Position numbers and translations under genes: made by a program
Part shown: positions 13,369 to 25,400 of the stretch, piece after piece
How the letters are laid out: every line of letters starts with the position of its first letter
Position numbering within the stretch: the first letter of the stretch is position 1
Notes under the pieces: model-generated
What the model was told of the DNA's origin: nothing
Database searches by the model: none
What the model saw: only the letters and a program-made list of their open reading frames with translations
Origin: Apostichopus japonicus
Taxonomy: Eukaryota; Echinodermata; Holothuroidea; Aspidochirotida; Stichopodidae
Direction of reading: 5' to 3'
Length of the DNA: 64,000 nt
Assembly (NCBI RefSeq): GCF_037975245.1
Contig: NC_092579.1
Coordinates: 18,996,678-19,060,677 of the forward strand

Positions 13369-14127
13369 TATTAAAGTAGGAAACCTGGCAACTGCCTTTC
13401 CTCCTATAGACCTATTCTTTCATCCTACCATAGACTTCAGTGTTCCTAGACACTTCCCAAACTTGATGAGCAGTACAGCAAATAACTTCCAATATCATCC
13501 TGTAAAGCTGCATGTAAGCTTTGAACTTCAAGAAGTAGCCATATTTGTTATCTCGGTGTGTTTGCGTAGCAAGTATGTATACAGATATAGTGTAACGACT
13601 GCAACATGGAATAGCTCCATGGTTACCGGCATGGTTTTTTCTCTACATTGTGATAAGAGGATTCTACGTGGTAATGTGACAACAGCTCACTTACAAAAAT
13701 GGAATGGCTATTTTGTTTGATTTATACCAAATCAAGCATAGCCTTGGTCGTACCCCGCCCAGAAAAGTTGTATGTGAGTAAAAAATGAGAAAACCTGTTC
13801 TGACACAATCACTCAACTGCCTTTACAAATAAAGAAATACTCTTCTGAGTTGCATCTGTATTGCTCTGAAACCTCCCATGATGTCAACAGTACAGAACCT
13901 CTTTGAATGTGTTCCAATTTCAGCCCAACACCCAGCACATAAATGGCTCTTCCTTTCACAAAATGTACCGATAATTGCATGGCAAATGGTGCACACTACC
14001 TCAGAATTAGGCAAATAACCAAATTTCAGCACTAAAGTCACTAATTAGAGGAATATTTTGAAGTGATTCCAATCCTCCCCCAACACCCCTTCTTCTCAAA
14101 TTTTAATTTTTTTTTCAAATGACTTAC

Positions 14128-17100
14128 CATTGTGTTCATCCAATTCTTCACTTATTGTTTTTCCCATTTCCTTTTGTCTGGAGATAATGTCAGCTAAAGT
14201 CTCAAGTCCCTCGTCTTGTTCTATGAGGAGAATCGAAACATGAAGACAGAGTAATAAGAGTAGCTTTGTGTCAAGTAATTATAAATGGTCACTTCATTTT
14301 TGGTGAGTGTGTGTGCTTTTCTGACTCCTTTCAAGTTAGATGAAACGTGGAATACGAAAGGAGGAGCTTAACTGAATGCAAGACCTCTCACAAAAGATGG
14401 AGGTAGCTGTTTTGTTATACCATCAACTGTGCAGTAAAGTGACTAGCTTGGGTTTGAAGATGAATATTTAAAGTCTACAGTTACGACAGGAACGTGAAGA
14501 AAAAAAACCTTCACTTGAATGTCCAGGGAGATCCAGAAAGTAGGGCCATGAAATAAACTTCAGTGGAATTTATACATTTGTAGAAAACCTACTTTGAAGA
14601 AAAACTTTGTTGCATATTCGATTAAGGAACGTTATTAGTTTACAACTGGATCTGATTCTCTATGGTTTGTCACCCTGGCAACATTAGTATTTGTAAACTA
14701 CACAAAAGGTGAAACAACATGCAAAAGGCAAAGCTGAATATTTCAAATGTTATACATTTACAAATTGAATTTGAAATGAACCTTCATCAGTCAAGCTCCA
14801 AAACTATACTAAAACTACTACAGTAACTTTGTAGTGTAAATAACATCCAGAAATTTAACTCAAAAGTCAAAAAATCTGCTTATTCAAAGGCTAAAGCTCT
14901 GCTAACACTTTCAATTTTTTTTTAAAAACAAACCTGCTATGATTTGTTGCTGCTGTTCCCTAATGGTCTGATAGCTTCCGGAATGGTCTACTCCTTGCCT
15001 GTAATTCTGACCCCAAACACTTTCTTCAAAAGCTGTGTTATCTGATGGTAAGAGTCGTTCCCTACATTGGAGAAAATAGACATTCTTTATTGTGTTATGA
15101 TATCATCAAAACCACAGATCCCCGGATTACTTGGACTAAAATACGTCTTTTATCTTAAGTTAATATAAGACTGCAGCTGTTGCATCAATTATCGACTTGT
15201 TCTTACCTGTCTGGAGATGTGTAGGTTGCATCTTTCTTGAAAGAATCTGAAATAATCGTTTCTCTAGCCTTTAAGCCTTCAATCAAGGCATGCCTCCTCT
15301 CTACCTCTCTTGACAATCTGAAGGAAAGCGTATAAAAAAAAAGAAGGCAATAAGTGACCAAATTTTTAGAATTAATCTGCATCGTTAGTTACTTTCCAAT
15401 TTAACACTCTTAAATGCTCATTTGGCTTGTTCGATCACCTTTTGATTAGTACTTGGACTAATGATTTCATGTTTGATTAATATTTGGTAAAACTTTGGTA
15501 AAAAATGCTTAACAAGGGTTTTAAAATTTGTCCTCTATTAATCGCCCTTTTTGGAAGTGACTTTGTTATCTTTACTTGGAATCCTGCTCACAGCAATAAC
15601 TTCAGTTTTATTTACCTTGTAAATGTCACTTTCAAATAAATAATAATCATAATAATATTTGCTTTTTATATTGCACTTTATACAAGCGATAGGTCTCAAA
15701 GCGCTTTACAGACTTTATATTACCCCTGGTCAATGATAACCTGTCCATGATAAGACAATCCCTCCAGTGGGCAGCAGGTATATACTGCACCCAATGACAA
15801 GTTACCTCACAGTTACCCATTTAACCCCTGGGTGGAGAGAGGCAAGTGAGATAAAGCATCTTGCCCAAGGACACAACGTAATGAACTAGGCAGGAATCGA
15901 ACCAGCAATCCTTGGATCACGAGTCCGAGGCCTTAGCCAATTGGCCACCATGCTCTCAATCAATATAAACATTAAAGGATTAGAAAAGGTGACTTTAAAA
16001 CCAGCTAGAGGACTTACAGTTTTTTTGAGGATGCCTCCTTTTGAAGACTACTCTGCAACTTTCCAAGATCTTGTGAAAAAGTGCGTAATTTAACTCTGAT
16101 TTCTGAATTTGCCTACAGAAGAAGAAGAAAAATATATGTTCAAAACAAATCATGCATACAGAAAAAGGTTACTTTTTTATTAACTATGAGTCTCCTATAT
16201 TTTCATGCAGACTATTTTATTTCTATATCTGAATAAGATTTACTTAATTTTCCTGATTTTTATATTGGCCGACTTTTGTGAAAAATGTGTGTGTCTAAAT
16301 AAACCTCTGAGTTTAAAATATTTCTTTCTGCTACGAGAAAAAACTTCCAACAGATATTTTTCTATAATGATTTCTAAAAAGGAATTCTTTTAGTTATTTG
16401 AAGAAAGCCAAGGAGGGTCAAAAAAAAAAAAAAAAATGTTAAAGTAGTGGAAGAACATGCTTTCTCTACAAGGCCATCCAGCAAAACTATTGTCGGAAAA
16501 TATTCGTAGGGGTTTGAAGCTTGATGCACACGTTTCAGACTTGTAGTACACTTAAAAATTTGAGGCGATCTTGAGAAATGCTCTTTTAATATATGAGTTT
16601 TGAAGCTGCAATTTGTGTTGAATTTCCACCTTCCAGTCCATTCTCACTGTAAGAGGAATTATAAACAGGGCTTGATTTAACCGCCTTCAGTACCCCTACT
16701 TCTTGCCCTAATGCCCTAAAAAGTCCTCTGTAGCTGACAGCAGCAAAATTAAAACACAGAGAGCTTTAAAGATGATAGAACAAAATTGACATCTGACTGA
16801 CATTTAAACTGACTTCTAATTGACTGCTATTTCAATGTTTTTTTTATTCAATTTTCCTTCAATGAGTTGATTATACTTAAAGAGTGTGAAGACTGGCGCA
16901 CAAAGAAACGTCTCATGCCGGTAATCTGACCTAGTTTTGAATGAGGTGTAACAAAAGTGTTGGACACCACCATCAATCCCAGAAAATACCGACACAGCTT
17001 GCTACCGTCGGTTTATAGACACTAGTGTACAGTCCATACATACAGCTTCGGTCAATACCCACAACACAGTGTACGTAGCAGCGTGGACATCTGTCTGCAT

Positions 17101-18614
17101 TTTGTAGCAACAAGAAGAAAATGTCATTTGCAAGCAACGGAAAGTGAACTTTTTCAGAGCGCGGTACACGGTTTGGGGCGAGTCTTCAATGCCTTTAAAT
17201 GTAAATGCTAAAGAAAGAATCATCATTGTTGAAAAAAGATCTTTGCTTTAATGCATAAGTTTCATTTTCAGGGTGTTACTAAAATGAATGACAATTGCGT
17301 TACACATAACGAATGACAATATGTTGTACACACTAAAAAATTGCGTTGACTAAAACGAATGACAGTGAATGACAGCACAGACATTTGCTTCAACCGGATA
17401 TCACAGTTCAGACTTCGTGGGTATATCAAAGCCACGCAAACCGAGTGGACGCGAAGTGCGTGGCTTACAGAGGCTAGTAAAGTACGGACAAGATACAAAC
17501 GCACCTTATAGTAAGCGAAATTGTAAGTCTGATTTTAAAAAGTAAATTTAACGTCATTTTTCCGATATTAATTGATAGAAACTAACAATACTCTAATCTT
17601 GAAACTGCTTCAGTTATCTTTGTATATAAATCTACAGAGGCACTCAAGTGCATTCTCACACAAAAACTTTCCCTGTGGTTCCTATCCCTAAATTACACCA
17701 AAATCCTGCAACCACGTAACATGCGATTTTCCTCAAATCATTTTTGCACAGAATACCAATAACCGCATTAACTCCACTCCGTTAGTCATTCTATCTCTTC
17801 TCACCACTGTCCTTCGTTGTCATTCGTTGTCATTCGCTGTCATTCGCTGTCATTCGCGAATGATAATTAACCCAGTACAAAGTCAATTGTCATTCGGTCA
17901 TTCGGTTTAGTTTGTCCCTAATTTTCAATACATAATCAAAAGATATAAAAACAATATAAAAACCTTTCCAGAATTTGATCCTTTTCTTTGCAAATCATCC
18001 CTTTTGTTGACCATCTCCATGATGAGTTGGCTTGAACGTTCACAGGCTTCATAGGCTCCGATCCTGTTCAAAAGAGAAAGCAGATAAAAAGTTACAGACA
18101 TGCAAGGGTGTCTGACCTTTGTTTGTCGGAGCTGATGACAATGTATAGTACTGCAGTAGGTCTACGAATCGTAACTATATTTATTTATTATTGTTTCTAT
18201 GTGATGGTTCTCTTAGAATTGCGAAATGGAAACGGTCACTGTAGCCCTAATGTGTAAGTTCTAGAGGTATCACCGGCTGCAGTTAATGTCGGAATGCCTT
18301 ATGTGAAGTAAGGTCTAACTCTAACCGAGGCTTAAAGTTATGTATTACAAGTCACAGTAACACTAACACTAGTAACAGTAGTACTAACGTAAAGTTAGTT
18401 TAACTTCAAAGTATTAACAACAACCCAGTTCCGGTATGTTGCCAAACAAAGCATTCTACTTTAGATAAGATACCGTAATATGAAACAAAATTGTTTGTAT
18501 TTTTCAATAGGAAGTGAGTGCCAATAAATTGTTCAAGCGTGGTAGAAAGGGGCAAATAATATAGCCTGAAAATTACCAAGGGTCGGGCCATCGTTCACCA
18601 CTGTAGGCTGCCAT
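14128..18614 (-). CDS. STX8: Syntaxin-8, exons 1-6, C-terminus not found
   Basis: Syntaxin-8 is a Qc-SNARE of endosomes; in mammals it works with STX7, VTI1B and VAMP8 in endosome fusion. Coding exons, read right to left: 18614-18577, 18063-17964, 16112-16018, 15317-15207, 15061-14934, 14220-14128. All junctions are GT/AG and the phases join without a break, giving 188 residues plus one base. The protein starts MAAYSGERWPDPW, matching the DPW of the family N-terminus, and an in-frame TAA precedes the ATG. The N-terminal helical region (about 14-115) and the linker lead to a SNARE motif starting near residue 158 (EQDEGLETLADIISRQKEMG), strongly STX8-like. Oddity: residue 187, where the family has the central 0-layer glutamine (ELDEQN), is histidine (ELDEHN). 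The second half of the SNARE motif and the membrane anchor, about 50-60 residues, are not recognisable down to position 1, so they probably lie beyond the left edge. UCP4 is divergent, 847 bp away. Confidence 0.93.
15642..15961 (-). mobile_element. tRNA-derived SINE, family 2, minus orientation, in STX8 intron 4-side
   Basis: This is an inverted full-length copy of the SINE at 13050-13368. On the minus strand the A-box-like segment lies at 15949-15930 and the B box GGTTCGATTCC at 15903-15893, followed by the shared body and an ATT-rich tail. It sits between STX8 coding exon 3 (16112-16018) and exon 4 (15317-15207) in the same orientation as the gene, so it would be transcribed in the sense direction. 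Confidence 0.92.
16877..17198 (+). mobile_element. TTAA-bounded MITE, copy 1, in STX8 intron 2
   Basis: The left end reads TTAAAGAGTGTGAAGACTGG and the right end, reverse complemented, TTAAAGGCATTGAAGACTCG: imperfect terminal inverted repeats of about 20 bp, each beginning with TTAA. A second copy is at 19620-19983 in the same orientation, sharing long blocks such as 'ttttgaatgaggtgtaacaa' and 'gacactagtgtacagtc'. There is no transposase frame. TTAA borders suggest piggyBac-like mobilisation, an inference from the borders only. Confidence 0.8.
17269..17920. mobile_element. Non-autonomous DNA transposon with subterminal GAATGACA repeats
   Basis: Left end CAGGGTGTTACTAAAATGAA and reverse-complemented right end TAGGGACAAACTAAACCGAA form imperfect inverted termini. 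Inside both ends the motif GAATGACA is repeated: as GAATGACA on the left (17283-17375) and inverted as TGTCATTC on the right (17818-17900, several tandem copies of 'ttgtcattcg'). Inverted CAGGG-type ends with clustered subterminal repeats are typical of hAT-like elements. No transposase frame is visible and I see no clean 8-bp target duplication. The right end lies 43 bp from the donor of STX8 exon 2. Confidence 0.65.
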
Positions 18615-19461
18615 TTTGTTTTTGATTGTTTACAATACTAACTTAAAGATACTAAAATTAAAACTTAGTTATCATCTTTTTGACCAATATTATCATATAT
18701 GTCTGTATTTACATACATTAATATATTTTAAATAAATAAATCTTTTTTATTGAGGATTATTTTACAATAAAATGAAGATAATCTCAAATTATACAAATAC
18801 TGTGAAAGAGGACATAGAAACAGCTGGTTTTATTTATTTATAGCTGTCTGGTGCGCCCACGTAATTGGACGGAAAAGAGGTGTGTCACGTTACGTAACTA
18901 ATTTACATACAAAATAAGAGGTCAACGCGGTTCGCAGCAACAGCAGTTTAGTCTGCTTATGCAACACACTGCTAGGAAGCCCACACTCTTTACATTGGGA
19001 AGCTTCTGAATTTGACAGGGCCGTGCGTTCAGGAATACCTCCTCTTTTATATGAAACAGACTTTCCTATGCCTAAGGTGGACTTTTTTCGAGATGCCATT
19101 GGAAATAAATATTGGACAGGCAAGGCTATGGTGTTTTAGAATATCGATCATGCTCGAGAGCTGGCTCATCAATATAGCCTAACTTTGTAACTTAAACGAG
19201 TGAGATGAGCGATGTACTGTTACTAACATTGTCAGGACTCTAAAACTTAAAAAAGTGTACAATATTGATTACTGCAGTAGTAAACTGATATGGATTGTAA
19301 CTCATTTTCGAAATATTATGTCTTTTGCTGCCTGGCCTGCATTTGAAGTTTGCCGAACCAGATGCAGAATTAAGCTAGATATAATTTACCAAAAAGTGAC
19401 TGCTTGACCTATGTCCTTTTCTACTTGCACCATATAGAAGTTCAGAAGGAATCTATGAATT
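18615..19461. promoter_or_regulatory. Putative bidirectional STX8/UCP4 promoter
   Basis: The start codons of STX8 (-, 18614) and UCP4 (+, 19462) are 847 bp apart, so both promoters must share this region unless an untranslated exon lies further away. Visible elements are a palindromic TTACGTAA at 18890-18897 (bZIP/PAR-type site) directly preceded by CACG, an E-box-like CCACGT at 18857-18862, and an inverted CCAAT box (ATTGG, 18864-18868). I see no convincing TATA box at a fixed distance. The promoter function is inferred from gene positions. Confidence 0.6.
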
Positions 19462-22400
19462 ATGGAAGCTGTTAAACTCAAAACCAGTGGCAGTGGGACC
19501 AAATCTCCATCAACTATTTTCATTACCAAGTACTGTCTTTCAGCTTTCGCTGCTACAGCTGCTGAAACAGGTATGTACAGTTTATATGTTACTAAAGCCT
19601 ATTAAAGTATGAGACAAACTTAAAGGGTGTGAAGACTCGTGCAAAAAGAAACGTCAATTATGCCGGTATTGACCTAGTTTTGAATGAGGTGTAACAAAAG
19701 TGTTAAACACTACCATCGATCCCAGAAAATACACACACAGCTTGCTACCGTCGGTAATTAGACACTAGTGTACAGTCAGTACTTACAGCTGCGGACAATA
19801 CCCACACCACAGTATACAAACTATACAGTGACATCTCAGGACCAGCTAAAGGTAACAATTAAGGTATCATGTTTCATTTCTCCATTTTGTAGCGACACGA
19901 ACAAAACGTCACTTGCAAGCAACAGAAAGTCAACTTTTTCAGATGGCCGCACTCGGATTGGGGCGAATCTTCAATGCCTTTAAACACGTTTATCTTTGAA
20001 ATAGAAATAACTGTGATGAACAACTTTCCCAAACAGTTAAGAAAAATCTTATTCTATTTGGGGAGATATCACAGATTTAAGGCTTATTCACATGCAAGGC
20101 TGAAGACTTGATCAAGTCTAATTTTGACATCAAAGCATATACATGTGGCACATTCAATTGTTCATATTTCTATTTATGTTTTGCAATGCTTGTTTTCTAT
20201 AATGGATATGGGGTTTTCAAATGCTGAATCTAATATCGAATTTGGGTACATGACACAATTTTGACATTCGTTTCTGAGGCAAAGCTGTCAACATTCCACT
20301 TAGTAAATATGAAAAGAAAAAGAGAAAGTAAATGGTTTCAGACCCTAGTGGCAGTATGACGTAACAAAATGAAAGCTCCCACACATGACTCATAAACCAG
20401 GATATCTACCAAAAGGAAGAGAATTTTCCTTAGCTTTTTGGGAGGAGTTATTCTTCTTCTTAAAGATCTCTGTCTTATAAACTAGCGAACCAGCGATGAT
20501 GGTTAGGTTTGTGTCCCCATGAATGGTTTTCATTTGGGTGGTAAAATTTGTGCTTGTATTCCCCCCCCCCCCTTTTTTTTTAATGTTGAGTATATTTTAT
20601 ACAAAAACTTGGTTTGCTATCCTTGCATTACAGTTGAGATAAAATAGAGATTAAAGATTAGATTGTAATCACAGAGATGGTGAGAAGAATTCAGCATTGC
20701 TAATACAATTGACAAGAATTTAAGCAATAACATTGTTAGTTTAGGTTCTGTTACCTTTGAGGAATCTTCATAACCTGCCATCAGATGTAATTCAAATTAA
20801 ATCTTTCTTGTGGATCGTACTAAATTGATATTGGCCTTGTAATCAATATATGTAAACGTGAAGATCTGCCTGCCCAGAGATCTGGTACGCATGATGACCA
20901 TGTAAAGTAAGTGATTGTCAACATAATAGGTCCTTGATTTAGGACAGGAACATGGCCAAGGTTCAGAGAGTAAAATTCAAGAGGAGTCAGACATTAGGAA
21001 AACTTTCTCTTAATACACTATGCTGAAGACTTACATTATGAGCCACTAGATGTGGGCCTCTTGACTAAACTGCCAATCTATATACAGCTACATATCTCAT
21101 TAACATACTTGTACGGAGCTATGACAACTATTTATAATAACAATAATGTTCTTTGCTAAATGGCCTGTACCTAGGTAGTGCATATATACAGTACCTTCAA
21201 AGGCGAAACACTGAATGTTTCTCCATCTTTTTGTATGCTATTCTTGTTTTATTGGGGGGGGTGCTGGGAGGGGGAGGGGATGAGGATGGGGAAGATAAAC
21301 TTTATGAGAACTATCACAAAACAACAAAAAATGTGATGGATTTTGGTATCACTCACAGCGATCATGTGTAGTACAACAGTGAAATGTGATACATAGATAT
21401 AGTTCTTTGACTGTTTTTTAATTGAAAAACACATCTGGCCTTATTGGTTATCAAGTTGTTTGTCTATTTCCTGTGTAAACAGAGACTGACCTGTTGTTGT
21501 TGTGTTTTGTACTTTGTATTAACATGCTGATAATTTTGGCAAAGAACAATCATGTGAGAAAAGTTAATGGCTCAGATAATTATGATTGATTGTGGGCTAT
21601 ATAAAAAGTTTTTGTTACTGGAAGAAATGGTTGAGGTTGACTCAGTGCATATATAAGGTAAACCTTCAAACAAAATTTTAATATGAGAAAGTTTCCTGAG
21701 ACTTAATTAGCCTATGTAAAAAAAAATGCTATATGTTCTCGTATCAAGACTTTTATGACAGACATTTGTCATTCATAAAAGTTAATCATTGAAGCAAGTA
21801 AATGAACTAACACTAGCTGTATCAATTCTTAATGACATTTTAAGGTCGATCACTGACAAACAGATCTAAAAGACGCACCTGTAGAGTAAACAGAGACCCT
21901 GGATATATAAAACAACAATATTGCTAATGTGTGCAGTAGTACTGTCTTCTATACAGTACATGCATAACAAGAGGGCCTAACATATGTATCTTAGGCCTTC
22001 CTGTTACACATGTACAACAGGAAGGCCTAAGCCTTGCAACATAAGTCTGCATATGTATCTATATCTATATCTTAGGCCCTCCCTGGTACACAGTTTGCAT
22101 TGGTTTGTATAAATGAGGGGTTCTGGTGGCCCGCATGCCAAAGCAGACCTGAGAGATATTTCGGTCCAGTCATGAAATATCAAAATCGGCCCACAATCTT
22201 GGAACCACTTATTGATATTTAATACATGTTGCCATGGCCATGCATTTGAACACTCTATTGGCCTACCCTGTTTTATACCCTGTTTAATTTTGATTAAATA
22301 GAGTTACATATAGGGAGAGTTTGGTTTTATCTGGTCTTTTTGATCCGATCGATGTTTCTCTTTGGCCATCATAGAAAATTAATATTGAGAATCCCTGATA

Positions 22401-25400
22401 TACACATGTTATAGATGATAACAATATCTAGTACCCACTTCTCTCTTACCTATCTTGATTCTACTCTTGACTGAACTATTCCATTTACCTAGAAGTCTTC
22501 TCCCCCCCCCCCCTCATCCTCCTACCCATAGCTCTGGCCTACTTTTAAGGGTCAAGAACCATTCCCTCTTCAATTGGAAGCTGCAGTTTATTTGTTATGA
22601 AAAGATTTCCATTCAACAGTTATTGCAGCATAATTAAGCTGTATACATTGTACATACTGCAACTAGTTCTAGTCCATGTTATTGGCAGATAAATCTTCAG
22701 TACATGTAACAATTAACACAAAACTTGAAAGGAAGAGATCTTCACACTTGGACTGGTAATCAGGATTCACTACAGTGTATCAACTAAAGCACCAAAATAG
22801 AACTATAATATTAGCATCACTATCACCATTGTAAACAAATAAGAGGCTTTATTTATCTTGGACCCTGCACAAATAACAAATTTCTGCTTGCACATGTATT
22901 ATTTAAAGTCATTCAACATGCAAGTGTAGACACTAGACCAGCGTCTTTTATTGCCATCCTACGAGTATCAAACCCAGCAAAACGTGTATTTTACTATATT
23001 AAGTTGTATACGGCCAACGGGAGGGTCTAGGAATAATTGTGAGGGTACTAAATTACTATTGAACGGACATGATGATTTAATTGGGAGTATAAAGCATTTA
23101 GTACTCGGTGGCATAGCCAAACATTTAGGTCTGTTTGCCTGGGGATTGGGGGAGGTTGGGAGGGGGGGGGAGGAGGAGGTGGTCACAGCAAAATGAGAGA
23201 AACATTTTGGGGCCACAGAATTCAGGTAAATGCAAGCTGGCTATTCAGTGCAAGAGGGAAGCCATGTTGGCATGGGGTCCAGAATTGCCCTGTCGCTTTG
23301 CCGTTACAATGATTTCCAGAACATATCTTGGCTTCAGATGTGCAAACTTGGAGGTACCTATAGATGCAACATATTTCTACATATGGTGATTGTAAGTCAA
23401 ATAAATATTTGTGTATCTCTCAGTTTTCTTAACATGGCAAATTTTCTTGCATTTTTTTTCCTTTACTACCCACATATTTATAACAAGACACTTCATCCTA
23501 ACAACTTTTTCCCGGCTCTTTTTTTTATTTACGGCAGTGACGTACCCTCTAGATCTGACCAAAACCAGACTGCAGATACAAGGAGAGGCGGAGGCATATA
23601 AACATGGATCAACAAGGACACAACTCCCCACCAGAGGCATGATTGGCACAGCTATCGGAGTTGGTAGGTGGTCAAGCACAGGGGTTCATATACTGTATGC
23701 AGTGTAATGTACTGTACAGGACTGTACTTACTGTACTGTAATATATTGTACTGTAGGTGGTTGGGAGAGCTGGATACATACTTAACAGGGAAAAATGTAG
23801 TGTTCAAATTTTGTGTAGCCGTTTTGTAAGTGTCTGAAATTGTCTCTCTTAATTAAAGTGCTATACGAAAGTACTGTGTACAAAATTGCTATATATAAAT
23901 ATTTGCATTTGAATAACAATTTCCCATGTTGTATGAAGCATGTATGCCAATATCGCATTGACATGTCGATGCAATATTGGATAAATTATTCACTGCTATA
24001 TAAGCTGGAATTAAAAACCTGATTTAAAAGTAGACAAATAGAATGTACTTGAAGAGTAAATATTTCAAAGGACATTCTTGAGGCAATTCATAATATATAT
24101 ATTTATTTTAGAGGTTTCTGCCGATGTTTCCGAGCCACAGGTCTATAGAATAAGTCACATGTCTCTTTGGCACCTTTTGTCTAATATTGGGGTACTATTT
24201 TGTTAATTTTTTGAAAGTTGTAATTGTATAATTTGTAATGTTTGCTACCATTTTCCCTCTTGCAGTTGAAGAGGAGGGCTTGTCTAAGCTTTGGCAAGGA
24301 GTGACACCTGCCATATATAGGCATGTAGGTAAGTATAACAACATCAACAGAGATATACCTGTAGGTCAGGGATGGACATGATTTTGACTGACCACTGCAG
24401 GGGAACATTTAAGGGCCAACCCACATGTCACAACACTAAAGGATGTACCTACTCCTGTGACAAAAACTGGACGTATTACATTTATGTGGAAATTAAAAGG
24501 CTAGAAAGTTCTATATACATTAGCATTGGGCATTTGCCATGTTGCAATATCCCAAGTATGGTAGGTTCTATTTAACAAACTCCCCAAAGATTGCATATAT
24601 GATTTCTGTTAGTCTAGATTTTTCAGGACTGGTTGTTAGGGTAACCTTTGAAAAGTATTCTCGCTGATTGCAGAAAAGTTTGCTCCTGGACCTCAATTTG
24701 CCCAACTGTGCTATAGAATAAAATTAAAAACCTACTCATTTCATTCATTTGATAGTTAATGGCTGGAAGGCTTTGGATTACGAAAATTAAAGATTATGGG
24801 TATGAACTAGTTAGATGGGCAAACTGCTGGGTGAAAACCCACAAATGTTGAAGATCAGTGAGATCAAAATATTTTCAGGAAAGTGTAAAATGATCTCTTT
24901 TTCAGTAGATTTGTGGATTTCCACTTTTTGCCCTATTTAAGTTAATTGCAATCCCGATATGATAATCACTCGTATCTTGGATCTTTTTTCATGATTCGTC
25001 CGATAGTGTACACCGGCTGCAGAATGGGATCCTACGAATACATCAGAGAGGATCTCCTCGGTAGGAATAGTGACGGAACATTTCCTGTCTGGTGAGTAAT
25101 TTTAGGCTAGCTTCGTGGTCCATCCCTGTCTCATTCCACTTGTTGGCCCTACACTAGGAGCTGGAAGGGTATTTTGATCATCAGTAAAATTTTAGAATGT
25201 ATATTTGAATATATGAATATGCATATATTGAAGATTAGCTTTACTCACAAACCTTAACATGTAATGAATTTGTGTAGACTGCACACTTACTTGAAGTTAA
25301 GTGTCTAAAGTAACTGTGTCGATGATAGACTGTCAATGCCACTGTATCTTGAATTTCTTGTCAAGATGGGAGTATTTTTTATTACCATTTTCCAGGAAAG

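Noticed and set aside
13193-13720. 175-codon plus-strand open frame
   Set aside because: Its first part is the 3' half of a SINE and the remainder shows no domain; no splice or codon signal.
18406-18591. STX8 start at the nearer ATG (18591), reading MARPL
   Set aside because: It is out of frame with exon 2; the upstream ATG at 18614 keeps frame and gives the conserved DPW motif.
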